A stretch of 19,537 bases of DNA. Origin: JAWLCQ01 sp041687095 (GTDB lineage Bacteria > Planctomycetota > Phycisphaerae > SM23-33). A program made the translations under genes and the position numbers. The notes under the pieces are model-generated. The model did not search any database and was not told the origin of the DNA. It was given only the letters and a program-made list of their open reading frames with translations. The stretch spans positions 1 through 19,537 of the forward strand of contig JAWLCQ010000082.1 of the NCBI GenBank assembly GCA_041687095.1. Reading direction: 5' to 3'. Positions 1-6,651 of the stretch are shown in pieces; the stretch's first letter is position 1; every line of letters begins with the position of its first letter.

Positions 1-102
1 ATCGAGTGATCGCCCAGGACTCTGGTGAACCAGCTTGTCTCATGAGCCATCATATGGGCGCACCCTGATTGCGACATTATTAAAGTGACGCTCAATAACC
101 AG

Positions 103-126
103 TCAACCAGTCAACCAGTCAACCAA
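103..126. repeat. Tandem octamer array TCAACCAR x3
   Basis: Three consecutive 8-bp units (TCAACCAG, TCAACCAG, TCAACCAA) lie 14 bp past the stop codon of the minus-strand rubredoxin gene. The same octamer consensus recurs three times at 12966-12989, at the 3' end of another minus-strand gene and in the same orientation relative to it. The function is unknown. The remaining bases at 1-102 show no gene I can support. Confidence 0.8.
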
Positions 127-140
127 GCTTCGTTGTAGTG

Positions 141-302
141 CTAGTCGGCGGGGGAGAACTCGTCCTTGCCCGCCCCGCACTCCGGGCACACCCAGTCGTC
201 GGGGACGTCGGCGAAGGCGGTCCCGGGCTCCACGCCGTTGTCCGGATCGCCCGTCTCGGGATCGTACACGTATCCGCAGAGATCGCACACGTACTTCTGC
301 AT
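141..302 (-). CDS. Rubredoxin
   Basis: A 53-residue protein reading MQKYVCDLCGYVYDPETG at the N-terminus, with a second cysteine knuckle DDWVCPECGAGKDEF near the C-terminus. The two CxxC pairs (YVCDLCGY and WVCPECGA) are the four ligands of the mononuclear iron site, and the length is the family's usual 52-54 residues. Rubredoxins are small cytoplasmic one-electron carriers that act in oxygen and superoxide detoxification or with various oxidoreductases. An AAAGG stretch about 8 bases upstream of the ATG supports this start. No partner redox enzyme is adjacent, so the electron donor and acceptor cannot be inferred. The reading frame is too short to be obvious beside a longer overlapping spurious frame on the same strand, but the protein identity is unmistakable. 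Confidence 0.95.
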   Translation of the reverse strand: MQKYVCDLCGYVYDPETGDPDNGVEPGTAFADVPDDWVCPECGAGKDEFSPAD

Positions 303-460
303 GACTCAGCCTTTCTGCGCTGGGGGTCCGGTCAGTTCCTCTGCCTCCGCGGAGGCCACCGCATTATGCTGCCAAGGGCCCCGTCCGTCAACCCGCCCGC
401 CGCTACCGGGTGCACGACCGTACCTGCGCAGTGGACCCCGCCGTGGCGCCCGGCCAGAGG

Positions 461-600
461 AAGGGGAGAGAAAGGGATTACACAGATTGATGGGATTACA
501 CAGATGAGTTTATGTCCATCGGAGGTTGCGCCGAGAATGAGGACGCGCGATTTACTCCCAATCTGTGCAATCTCTCAAATCTTCGTAATCCCCCTCTCTC
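461..600. repeat. GGGATTACACAGATT repeat with inverted partner
   Basis: GGGATTACACAGAT occurs directly at 474-487 and 492-505. Degenerate reverse-complement versions follow at 559-572 (CAATCTGTGCAATC) and 578-592 (AATCTTCGTAATCCC). Both arms end in a purine-rich/pyrimidine-rich GGGGAGAGAAA / CCCCTCTCTC boundary, so the whole unit is a loose palindrome of about 140 bp. It occupies most of the 354-bp gap between the rubredoxin and rseP genes (303-656). The rest of that gap shows no ORF I can support; a perfect 14-bp palindrome sits at 343-356. Confidence 0.65.
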
Positions 601-656
601 CGGCCCCAATGGCCAGACCGTACGTTACTGCGCCGGTACGATTGTGCGCCCCGCCG

Positions 657-2777
657 CTACCAGATCAGCCGGCGGATGTCGTTGAACGTCACCGCCACGA
701 ACACCCCCAGCAGCAGCACGAGCCCGGCGACCTGGATGATGTTCATGACCTGCACGGGCAGCGGGCGCCCGCGGACCTTCTCGATCAGCAGGAACACCGC
801 GTGCCCCCCGTCCACGACGGGGATGGGGAGGAAGTTGAACACCGCGATCGTCGCCGACAGGAACGCCAGCAGCCAGATGAACTCGATCACGCCCTGCCGG
901 GCGGCCGAGATCGCCAACCCCCCGATGCCCACCGGGCCCATCGTGCCCGTCAGCGGGACCGTGCCCGTGAACAGCGACCGCAGCGAGGCGTACGTCATGA
1001 GGATGAACCGCCCCGTCTCCCGCACGCCCCAGGCGAGGGCCTTCAGCGGGTTGCTCATCTGCACGGTGACGGACACGGGCAGCAGCACCGCCGAGGACCC
1101 CGCCCCGAAGAGCGCCAGCTCGTAGTCGGCGGGGTCGAAGACCTCGGGGGTGAGCGTCCCGATCTCGACGGTCTGCTCCTCGCCCCCGACGAGCAGGACG
1201 AGGGAGAGGTCGCGGCCCTGGCTGGTGCGGAGCACCTGGAACAGGTCGTACCAGTTGGACACGGCGTGGCGGGCGGGGGGGCCGCCGTTGGGGTCGGAGA
1301 CCTCGACGCCCGCGATCGTGCTGTCGGCGAGGATGCCCGCTTGGGCGGCGGGCGAACCCGGGCGCACGCTGGCGATCACGGGGTGTTCGAGGTCCGGCAG
1401 CGGGCGGATGCCCAGCAGGATCTGCCCGTCCTTCTCGGTCGGGCGGATGGACGTGGTGACGCGCTGCCCGTCGCGGAGGACGACGAGGGGCGTCTCCTGG
1501 TTCACGAACTCGCGGTTCCAGTAACGCAGGTCGCGGAACGTCGGGGCCCCGCGGTCGCCGTAGTTCACCAGGATGTCCCCGGGCTCGAGGTCGGCGCTCT
1601 CGGCGGGCCCCCCGGCGATGGAGTCGACCTTCAGGCGGGGGACCAGGCCCAGGAGGTCGAGCATCAGGTCGCTCCCCGCCGAGTACACCTCCGCGGTCTT
1701 GCGCTCCATGTCCTCGCCCGCGGGAGTGCGGATCATGCGGTTCGCATCGCCGTCGATGACGATGGCCCCTTCGATCCGCTCGCCCCGGCGGTCATAGAGA
1801 ACGGCCGAGCGGCTGCGGAGGGAGGGGCGGACGTCGGCGGTGAGGGTCTGCGTCTCGCCCTCGCCCGTCGCACGCTCGACGGTGACGGGGACGGGTGTGG
1901 CGTCGAAGGCGTCCTGCAGCCGCGAGATGTCCCAGTGGTGCTCGATGGGCGTGCCCGCGACGGCGACGATGCGGTCACCGGTCTTAAAGGGCGTCTCGTC
2001 GCTGTCCAGGACGTACAGTTCGGTCCCCATGGCCGGGGCGATCCCGAAGCCCAGCGTCCCCTCGGGCATGCTGCGGACGCCCAGTTGGGTCGTCCCGATC
2101 CACTCCTGCCCGTCGATCTCGCGGGCGACGGTGAGTTCGAACTGCCGGTCCCGGGGGGCGAGGACGGCCTTCATCTTCAGCAGGTCGAACCGCGACAGCT
2201 CGTCCCCGTCGAGGGCGACGAGGCGGTCGCCCTCCTGGAGGCCGATGCTGTCGGCGGGGCGGGTCGTGGGGGCGGTGTCGCCGCCGGTGGGGTGCTGCCA
2301 GGCGATCTGCACCTCCGACGCGGGGAACCCCGGGAGCGTGTACCCGACGATGGGGGCGATGAAGCTCTTGCCCACCAGGGCGATGATGACGAACAGCACC
2401 GCCGCCAGGACGACGTTCATGACCACCCCGGCGGAGATGACCAGGAAGCGGGCGCCCACGGACTTGTTGTTGTACGCGCGGGGGTCGCCCTGGCCCTCCT
2501 CGAGGGGCTTGAAGTCCTCCTGCCCGAGCATCTTGACGTACCCCCCGAAGGGGATGGCGTTGACGCAGTAGTCGGTCTCCTTCCCGCGGTACCCGAACAG
2601 GCGGGGCCCGAAGCCCAGGGCGAACCGTTCGACCTTGATCCCGACGGCGCGGGCGGCGAGGAAGTGCCCGCCCTCGTGTACGAAGATCACCAGGCCCAGG
2701 CCCAGCGCAAACCACAGGATCGGCCAGACCCAGTCGGTGAAGAGGGCGGCAAGACTGAAAGCGAGGATGTCATCCAT
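657..2777 (-). CDS. rseP: RseP-type site-2 metalloprotease with several PDZ repeats
   Basis: A 706-residue intramembrane zinc protease of the S2P/M50 family, which cleaves membrane-embedded anti-sigma factors or remnant signal peptides at the inner membrane. A first transmembrane helix holds the zinc motif HEGGH at residues 34-38, followed by GGYVKMLGQED near 78-88. The C-terminal membrane part carries NFLPIPVVDGGH at 648-659, the LDG-type motif supplying the third metal ligand, and a last helix near 685-698. Typical RseP has about 450 residues and two PDZ domains. Here the periplasmic part spans about residues 140-570, with four PDZ-like cores (GDRLVALDG near 183, GDRIVAVAG near 267, GDILVNYGD near 400, SPAAQAGI near 475). 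Long RseP proteins of this kind are known from Planctomycetes. GGAGAAAG lies about 12 bases upstream of the ATG. It lies downstream of dxr on the same strand, a very common pairing. Confidence 0.95.
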   Translation of the reverse strand: MDDILAFSLAALFTDWVWPILWFALGLGLVIFVHEGGHFLAARAVGIKVERFALGFGPRLFGYRGKETDYCVNAIPFGGYVKMLGQEDFKPLEEGQGDPRAYNNKSVGARFLVISAGVVMNVVLAAVLFVIIALVGKSFIAPIVGYTLPGFPASEVQIAWQHPTGGDTAPTTRPADSIGLQEGDRLVALDGDELSRFDLLKMKAVLAPRDRQFELTVAREIDGQEWIGTTQLGVRSMPEGTLGFGIAPAMGTELYVLDSDETPFKTGDRIVAVAGTPIEHHWDISRLQDAFDATPVPVTVERATGEGETQTLTADVRPSLRSRSAVLYDRRGERIEGAIVIDGDANRMIRTPAGEDMERKTAEVYSAGSDLMLDLLGLVPRLKVDSIAGGPAESADLEPGDILVNYGDRGAPTFRDLRYWNREFVNQETPLVVLRDGQRVTTSIRPTEKDGQILLGIRPLPDLEHPVIASVRPGSPAAQAGILADSTIAGVEVSDPNGGPPARHAVSNWYDLFQVLRTSQGRDLSLVLLVGGEEQTVEIGTLTPEVFDPADYELALFGAGSSAVLLPVSVTVQMSNPLKALAWGVRETGRFILMTYASLRSLFTGTVPLTGTMGPVGIGGLAISAARQGVIEFIWLLAFLSATIAVFNFLPIPVVDGGHAVFLLIEKVRGRPLPVQVMNIIQVAGLVLLLGVFVAVTFNDIRRLIW

Positions 2778-2954
2778 GGGCGTTTACTTTCTCCGGTGTC
2801 CGTACGGTCTTATCGGCAGACGGCGCGGTTCTCTGCGGTCCGGCCGGTCCCCCCGAGGGGAAAATGCCTGTTCGAAGCGAGAACTCGTGTCGAAGCCTCG
2901 CGTTTCGCATCCGCGCCCTGCGGCGGCCGGGGCGGCAGGGCCCGCGGGGGAGGC

Positions 2955-4115
2955 TTACTCGGTAGGCGGGTCGATCGCCTCCCGGACCCTCCGGCGGGCC
3001 CAGCGGTCGGCGGCCTGCAGGGCGTCCAGTGTTACTTCCCCCGTCGGGGGGGCTTGGTTCATGGTATCCGCCACCAATTCCACGATCCGGCCGAAGGGGA
3101 TGGCCCCGTCGAGAAAAGCGGCGACGGCGGATTCGTTGGCGGAGTTGAGGACCGCTCCGGCGGTGCCGCCGCGGCGGATGGCGTCGTACCCGAGTTCGAC
3201 GGCGGCGGCGAAGCGGCCCTCGAGGGGTCGGAACGTCAGCGCCCCCACGCGGGCGAGGTCCAGGGGGGGCACGTCACGACAGGGGCGGTCGGGGTAGCAC
3301 AGGGCGTAGGCGATGGGGGTCATCATGTCCGGGAGGCCCATCTGGGCGATGACGGACCCGTCGCAGAACTCGACGTACGAGTGCACCACCGACTGCGGGT
3401 GCACGACGACCCCGATCTGCTCGGGGGGCAGGTCGAACAGCCAGTGGGCCTCGACGACCTCCAAGGCCTTGTTGACCAGCGTCGCCGAGTCGATGGTGAT
3501 CTTGCGGCCCATGGACCAGGTGGGGTGGGCGAGGGCGTCGTCGACGGTGGCGGCGTGGGCGGAGGCGGGGTCCCAGTCCCGCAGGGCCCCGCCCGAGGCG
3601 GTGAGGACCACGCGGCGGACCTCGGAGCGCTTCCCGGCCGCGAGGCACTGGAAGATCGCCGAGTGCTCGCTGTCCACGGGCAGGACGGGGACGTGGGCGG
3701 CGCGGGCGGCGGGCATGACGATGGCCCCGGCCATCACGAGCGTTTCCTTGTTCGCGATCGCCAGGCGCGCCCCGCGCTCGATCCCCACCAGCGTCGCCTC
3801 CAGCCCCGCCGATCCGACCACGCCCGACAGCAGGATGTCGCACTCGGCGAGGCGGACCATGTCGGTCATGGCGTGTGGGCCGACGAGGAGCTTCACGTCG
3901 CGGGGCACAGCGCGGCGGAGGGCGTCGGCGTGCTGCTCGTCGGCGAGGGCGACGAGGGGCGGGCGGAACTCGCGGACCTGCTCGGCGAGCAGTTGCCAGT
4001 TCCCGCCCCCCGCCAGGGCGCAGGGGGCGTACCCGGGCAGCGCGCGGAGGACCTCCAGCGTCTGACGCCCGATGCTTCCGGTCGATCCCAGGATGGCGAT
4101 ACGGCGTTGGCTCAT
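2955..4115 (-). CDS. dxr: 1-deoxy-D-xylulose 5-phosphate reductoisomerase
   Basis: A 386-residue cytoplasmic enzyme that converts DXP to MEP with NADPH, the committed step of the non-mevalonate isoprenoid pathway. Visible landmarks are the NADPH loop GSTGSIG (residues 10-16), SGVVGSAGLEAT (97-108), ANKETLV (121-127), and PVDSEHSA, whose D148 and E150 match the metal ligands. The flexible-loop region HPTWSMGRKITIDSATL (197-213) and NKALEVVEAHW (215-225), with the third metal ligand near E222, follow. The length is normal. The open frame continues upstream into intergenic repeats, but homology begins at MSQRRIAILGSTG, so I place the start there; no strong Shine-Dalgarno is seen. The 177-bp gap to rseP contains no gene, and the two may be co-transcribed. 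Confidence 0.97.
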   Translation of the reverse strand: MSQRRIAILGSTGSIGRQTLEVLRALPGYAPCALAGGGNWQLLAEQVREFRPPLVALADEQHADALRRAVPRDVKLLVGPHAMTDMVRLAECDILLSGVVGSAGLEATLVGIERGARLAIANKETLVMAGAIVMPAARAAHVPVLPVDSEHSAIFQCLAAGKRSEVRRVVLTASGGALRDWDPASAHAATVDDALAHPTWSMGRKITIDSATLVNKALEVVEAHWLFDLPPEQIGVVVHPQSVVHSYVEFCDGSVIAQMGLPDMMTPIAYALCYPDRPCRDVPPLDLARVGALTFRPLEGRFAAAVELGYDAIRRGGTAGAVLNSANESAVAAFLDGAIPFGRIVELVADTMNQAPPTGEVTLDALQAADRWARRRVREAIDPPTE

Positions 4116-4187
4116 AGGGGCAGTCCCGCCCAGCGGCGGCGAATCCCGATAGTGTACCGGATTCCCCGCCGGGATCAATCGGCAGCG

Positions 4188-4325
4188 CGCGGGGGAGGGG
4201 ACGGCAGGACGAAGGGCTGCCGGGTCTAGTGGATGGAGATCCGGCAGCCCGCGGGGGAGGGGGCGACAGTGGAGCCTCGACCTCGCGCAGGGAAAATGCC
4301 CACGGGGCGCAGTCTGCCCCGTGGG
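4188..4325. repeat. Cluster of short hairpins upstream of dxr
   Basis: Perfect short inverted repeats follow each other: GGGCTGCCGG (4214-4223) with CCGGCAGCCC (4241-4250), and CCCACGGGGC (4299-4308) with GCCCCGTGGG (4316-4325). A GCGGGGGAGGGG motif near 4189-4200 is repeated directly near 4251. This is the first part of a 725-bp spacer (4116-4840) that holds no credible gene but several repeat families. Whether the hairpins are regulatory for dxr, whose start is at 4115, cannot be told from sequence. Confidence 0.6.
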
Positions 4326-4395
4326 ACGGCCTGGGCAACCGGACCGTCCCGGTCCTGGAGAGCGCCCCGCACAGGGACGCTCCCCATGCGCATGC

Positions 4396-4592
4396 GACGG
4401 GGGTCTCCTGACCCCCGTCGTCCGGGAAGGGCGAAGGACGCCACCGCGCCAGCGCTGTTGGATCGCCCCCTTTCGCGGCGGCCGCTGGGTCCTGAGCCTG
4501 TCGAAGGGCCGCCGCGATCCATGGGCCGCCATCACGCTCCGCGGAACGCCGCGCGAGCGTTCCAGGACGACGGGGGTCAGGAGACCCCCGTC
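4396..4592. repeat. Two hairpins that are exact reverse complements
   Basis: The hairpin at 4396-4419 has 10-bp arms GACGGGGGTC / GACCCCCGTC and loop TCCT. The hairpin at 4569-4592 has the same arms and loop AGGA, so it is the exact reverse complement of the first, and identity extends a few bases beyond on both sides. Between them at 4473-4517 lies an 11-bp perfect inverted repeat, TCGCGGCGGCC / GGCCGCCGCGA. It encloses the motif CCTGAGCCTGTCGAAGG, which I recall as a repeat present in many unrelated environmental bacterial genomes. The arrangement is a nested palindrome of about 200 bp. Confidence 0.75.
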
Positions 4593-4613
4593 GCAGATGT
4601 GCGCGATCGCCCT

Positions 4614-4806
4614 GGTTCCCGGCTCCTGATTCCTGGTTCCTGGTTCCCGGCTTGCCTGCGCTTCGGAAAAGGGGACAGGCACCTGCGCGGCGAACGACGT
4701 GCCGCTCCGGAGCCCGTCCCCTTTTCCCGGTTCCCGGTTCCTGGCTCCTGGTTCCCGGTTCCTGGCTCCTGGCTCCCCGGTTCCCGGTTCCCGGCTCCTG
4801 GTTCCC
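4614..4806. repeat. Heptanucleotide array GGYTCCY, interrupted
   Basis: Units of the form GGYTCCY (GGTTCCC, GGTTCCT, GGCTCCT and variants) run in phase: five at 4614-4648 (one of them degenerate, GATTCCT) and eleven at 4729-4806, with one extra C at 4778. The 59-bp palindromic element at 4667-4725 lies between the two blocks. Heptad arrays of this kind resemble the short tandem heptanucleotide repeats described in cyanobacteria. Translated in minus-strand frames they give NQEPGTGNREPG-like peptides, which should not be annotated as protein. The array ends less than 20 bp before the promoter of the Nudix gene. Confidence 0.85.
4667..4725 (+). repeat. 59-bp palindromic element, copy A
   Basis: It begins AAAAGGGGACAGGCACC and ends GGAGCCCGTCCCCTTTT, giving imperfect terminal inverted repeats of about 17 bp around a smaller GCGGC/GCCGC hairpin. 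A second copy of exactly the same length lies at 6526-6584 in reverse orientation and matches at 51 of 59 positions by hand alignment. This conservation of both ends and length marks it as a discrete REP-like or MITE-like unit. No REP-associated transposase is present in the window. Confidence 0.85.
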
Positions 4807-4824
4807 GCCGCCCGCCGTTGCCCG

Positions 4825-4830
4825 TATAAT
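4825..4830 (+). promoter_or_regulatory. -10 box TATAAT, near-leaderless promoter of the Nudix gene
   Basis: A consensus TATAAT ends ten bases before the Nudix ATG at 4841, so transcription should start at about 4836-4838 and leave a leader of only a few bases. No Shine-Dalgarno motif fits between them. The -35 position falls at the end of the heptad array (TTCCCG at 4802-4807, a poor match). A nearly leaderless mRNA is the simplest reading. Confidence 0.6.
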
Positions 4831-4840
4831 TCCTCGCACC

Positions 4841-5374
4841 ATGGACGAACGATTCACCTACGACGAGTTGATCTATCGCGGCCGCGTCGCGGACTTCCAC
4901 CAGGTGGGCGTGCGCATGCCCGGAGGGCGGGTGGTCCGCAGGGACTTCGTGCACTACGGCGGGGCGGCCGTCATCCTGCCCGTGCTGGACGACGGGTCCA
5001 TCGTGCTCATTCGCAACCGCCGCTTCGCCGTCAACGAGCACCTGCTGGAACTCCCCGCCGGGATGCTGAACGACGGGGAGGATCCCCTCGCCGCCGCCGC
5101 CCGCGAGCTGACGGAGGAGACCGGCTACACCGCCGGCCGCATCGAGCCCCTGGGCACGTTCTTCACCAGCCCCGGGTCCAGCGACGAGAACATGCACGCG
5201 TTCCTGGCGCAGGACCTGTCCAACGGCCCGCAGGCGTTGGAGGACTACGAGCAGATCACCGTGGAGGTCCACTCCGACGCCGCCGTTCGCGAGCGGGTCC
5301 GCGAGGGGACGCTGCACGACGGCAAGAGCATCGGGGCGCTGTGCCTGTACTGGCTGCGGAAGGGGGGCATCTGA
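4841..5374 (+). CDS. Nudix hydrolase, ADP-ribose pyrophosphatase-like
   Basis: A 177-residue cytoplasmic protein with a perfect Nudix box GX5EX7REUXEEXGU at residues 74-96 (G74, E80, R88-E89, E92-E93, G95). The box is preceded by ELPAG, typical of ADP-ribose pyrophosphatases (NudF/ADPRase group). Such enzymes hydrolyse ADP-ribose or related nucleoside diphosphate sugars to AMP and a sugar phosphate with Mg2+. SPGSSDENMHAFLA after the box fits the substrate-binding loop of that group. I start at MDERFTYDEL because homology begins there, immediately after the TATAAT box; upstream codons in the same frame read through repeats. The stop codon directly abuts the ATG of the rhomboid gene, so the two are probably one transcript with coupled translation. 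The exact substrate is inferred only from similarity. Confidence 0.9.
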   Translation: MDERFTYDELIYRGRVADFHQVGVRMPGGRVVRRDFVHYGGAAVILPVLDDGSIVLIRNRRFAVNEHLLELPAGMLNDGEDPLAAAARELTEETGYTAGRIEPLGTFFTSPGSSDENMHAFLAQDLSNGPQALEDYEQITVEVHSDAAVRERVREGTLHDGKSIGALCLYWLRKGGI

Positions 5375-6259
5375 ATGGGCATGCACGACCGGACGTACTG
5401 GCGGGACGAGGACGGCGGGGGGGGCGGAGGGATGGGGCGGCACATCGGGATCGGCCTGCCGAAACCGACGTACGTCGTCAAGTCGCTGCTGATCGTGAAC
5501 CTGCTCGTCTTCGTGCTGCAGGTGTTCCTGGACACTAACGGCACGATGACGCGGGCGCTGGGCGTCACGGCGGGCGCGTGGTGGCAGGTGTGGCGGTACG
5601 TGACGTTCCAGTTCCTGCACGGGGACTTCTGGCACATCGCGCTGAACATGCTGGGCCTGTACATGCTGGGCACCCCGCTGGAGAACCACTGGGGGCCGCG
5701 GCGGTTCACCTGGTTCTACCTCACGTGCGGGGTCGTGGCGGGGGTGGCGTACGTGGCGATCGTGTGGGCCTTGCAGCCGGGGCTGAGCTTCATCCCGCTG
5801 ATCGGGGCGTCGGGCGGGGTGTTCGGGATCATCCTGGCGTGTGCGGTCCTGTTCCCGCACTTCATGCTGATCCTGCTGTTCTTCCCGGTCCCGATCCGCC
5901 TGGCGGCGGGGTTGATCTTCGGGGGGATGCTGCTGCTGGTCACGCAGTCGCTCATGCGCGGGAGCGTGGGGGACGCCCTGAGCGACGTGGCCCATCTGGG
6001 CGGGGCGCTGGCGGCGGCGGTGTGGATCTGGGTGATCCCCCGCATGCGGGGCGCCGCCGGGGGGATCCGGCAGGCCCGCAAGAAGGGCTCGTGGGAGCGC
6101 AAGATGCGTTCCCGCGAGGAGGATGAGGCCGAGATCGACCGCATCCTCGACAAGATCAAGCGCGGAGGCCTTCACTCGCTGTCCCACCGCGAGAAGCGCA
6201 CCCTTCAGGACGCCACCCGCCGCCGCCGCGAAGAGGACGACCGCATCGGCCGCCTGTAA
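5375..6259 (+). CDS. Rhomboid-family intramembrane serine protease
   Basis: A 294-residue inner-membrane protease with about six transmembrane helices between residues 35 and 225. The rhomboid signature is complete: HIALNM (H87, N91) in the second helix, GASGG with catalytic Ser146, and AHLGG with catalytic His207. A Gly-rich N-terminus (residues 14-21) precedes the first helix. After the membrane domain a basic tail runs to the end, with DRILDKIKRGGLHSLSHREK near residues 251-270. This resembles the DUF6576-type tail found on many Bacteroidetes and Planctomycetes rhomboids. The ATG follows the Nudix stop codon with no intervening base, and AAGGGGGG in the end of the Nudix gene serves as ribosome binding site. 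Substrates are unknown. Confidence 0.95.
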   Translation: MGMHDRTYWRDEDGGGGGGMGRHIGIGLPKPTYVVKSLLIVNLLVFVLQVFLDTNGTMTRALGVTAGAWWQVWRYVTFQFLHGDFWHIALNMLGLYMLGTPLENHWGPRRFTWFYLTCGVVAGVAYVAIVWALQPGLSFIPLIGASGGVFGIILACAVLFPHFMLILLFFPVPIRLAAGLIFGGMLLLVTQSLMRGSVGDALSDVAHLGGALAAAVWIWVIPRMRGAAGGIRQARKKGSWERKMRSREEDEAEIDRILDKIKRGGLHSLSHREKRTLQDATRRRREEDDRIGRL

Positions 6260-6385
6260 GGCGCGCTCCGTAACCGTTCACGCCCTTCGCAAACAGCAGC
6301 GAAGGCGTGAAGAAGAGGGGCCGCCGGGATCCGCGGCGGGGTAGGCGCAGGCGGGAGAGGCACAGCGCGGGCTGCGCCCGCTCCC

Positions 6386-6419
6386 AATTTCGATTTCCGA
6401 TTTTGGATTTTCGATTGGG
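6386..6419. repeat. AT-rich heptad array
   Basis: In-phase 7-bp units AATTTCG, ATTTCCG, ATTTTGG, ATTTTCG, ATTGGG are flanked by CCCAAT/ATTGGG ends. This is AT-rich against a strongly GC-rich background. It is a different heptad from the GGYTCCY array at 4614-4806 but has the same period. Confidence 0.7.
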
Positions 6420-6525
6420 CTGTCGCCCCTGCCACGGCCCCAATCGAAGTGAGCGCCGTTTGACGACCGGGGAACATCCTCGAAAATGCGAGGATCCTGC
6501 GCGTTTGCAGTGCAGGGAGCCTCGT

Positions 6526-6584
6526 AAAAGGGGACTGGCTCCGTAGCGGCATGCTTCTTGCCGCGCAGGTGCCTGTCCCCTTTT
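6526..6584 (-). repeat. 59-bp palindromic element, copy B
   Basis: Reverse-oriented partner of the element at 4667-4725. On the minus strand it reads AAAAGGGGACAGGCACC at one end and GGAGCCAGTCCCCTTTT at the other. The differences from copy A are concentrated in the central loop (six of eight), leaving the arms nearly unchanged. The two copies face each other across the Nudix-rhomboid pair. Confidence 0.85.
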
Positions 6585-6651
6585 GCGAGGCGGTGCGGGG
6601 CTCCTCGCCCGCACCCCGTGAACGGTTACTGAGAATCAAAGGGGATGCCTC

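Larger units (their letters stand above)
6270..6629. repeat. 360-bp repeat block bounded by GTAACCGTTCACG inverted repeats
   Basis: GTAACCGTTCACG at 6270-6282 and its exact reverse complement at 6617-6629 bound almost the entire gap between the rhomboid gene and the GntR regulator gene. The same terminal sequence bounds the elements at 16821-16959 and, with changes, 17165-17431. A 20-base stretch from 6269 (CGTAACCGTTCACGCCCTTC) recurs at 19301. Inside are a hairpin CACGCCCTTCGC/GCGAAGGCGTG (6279-6310), a heptad array (6386-6419) and the second 59-bp element (6526-6584). No credible ORF is present. It may be one composite element or several elements that happen to share a border. Confidence 0.7.

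Noticed and set aside
138..4229. Plus-strand open frame of 1363 codons
   Set aside because: It runs antisense to rseP and dxr, both identified by catalytic motifs. Its translation is low-complexity and Gly/Asp/Arg-rich, as expected when high-GC genes are read on the opposite strand.
4116..4682. N-terminal extension of dxr through the upstream spacer
   Set aside because: The extra 189 residues are translated repeats (hairpins and heptads); Dxr homology begins at MSQRRIAILGSTG.
4614..4806. Possible CRISPR array
   Set aside because: The units are contiguous 7-bp repeats without spacers, and no cas genes are present.
4577..6187. Minus-strand frame of 536 codons antisense to the Nudix and rhomboid genes
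   Set aside because: It includes the translated heptad array (NQEPGTGNREPG-like) and antisense peptide of two motif-verified genes.
6306..6614. Small ORFs in the spacer after the rhomboid gene
   Set aside because: They consist of hairpin and heptad repeats (SKIGNRN-like peptides) without ribosome binding sites or codon pattern.
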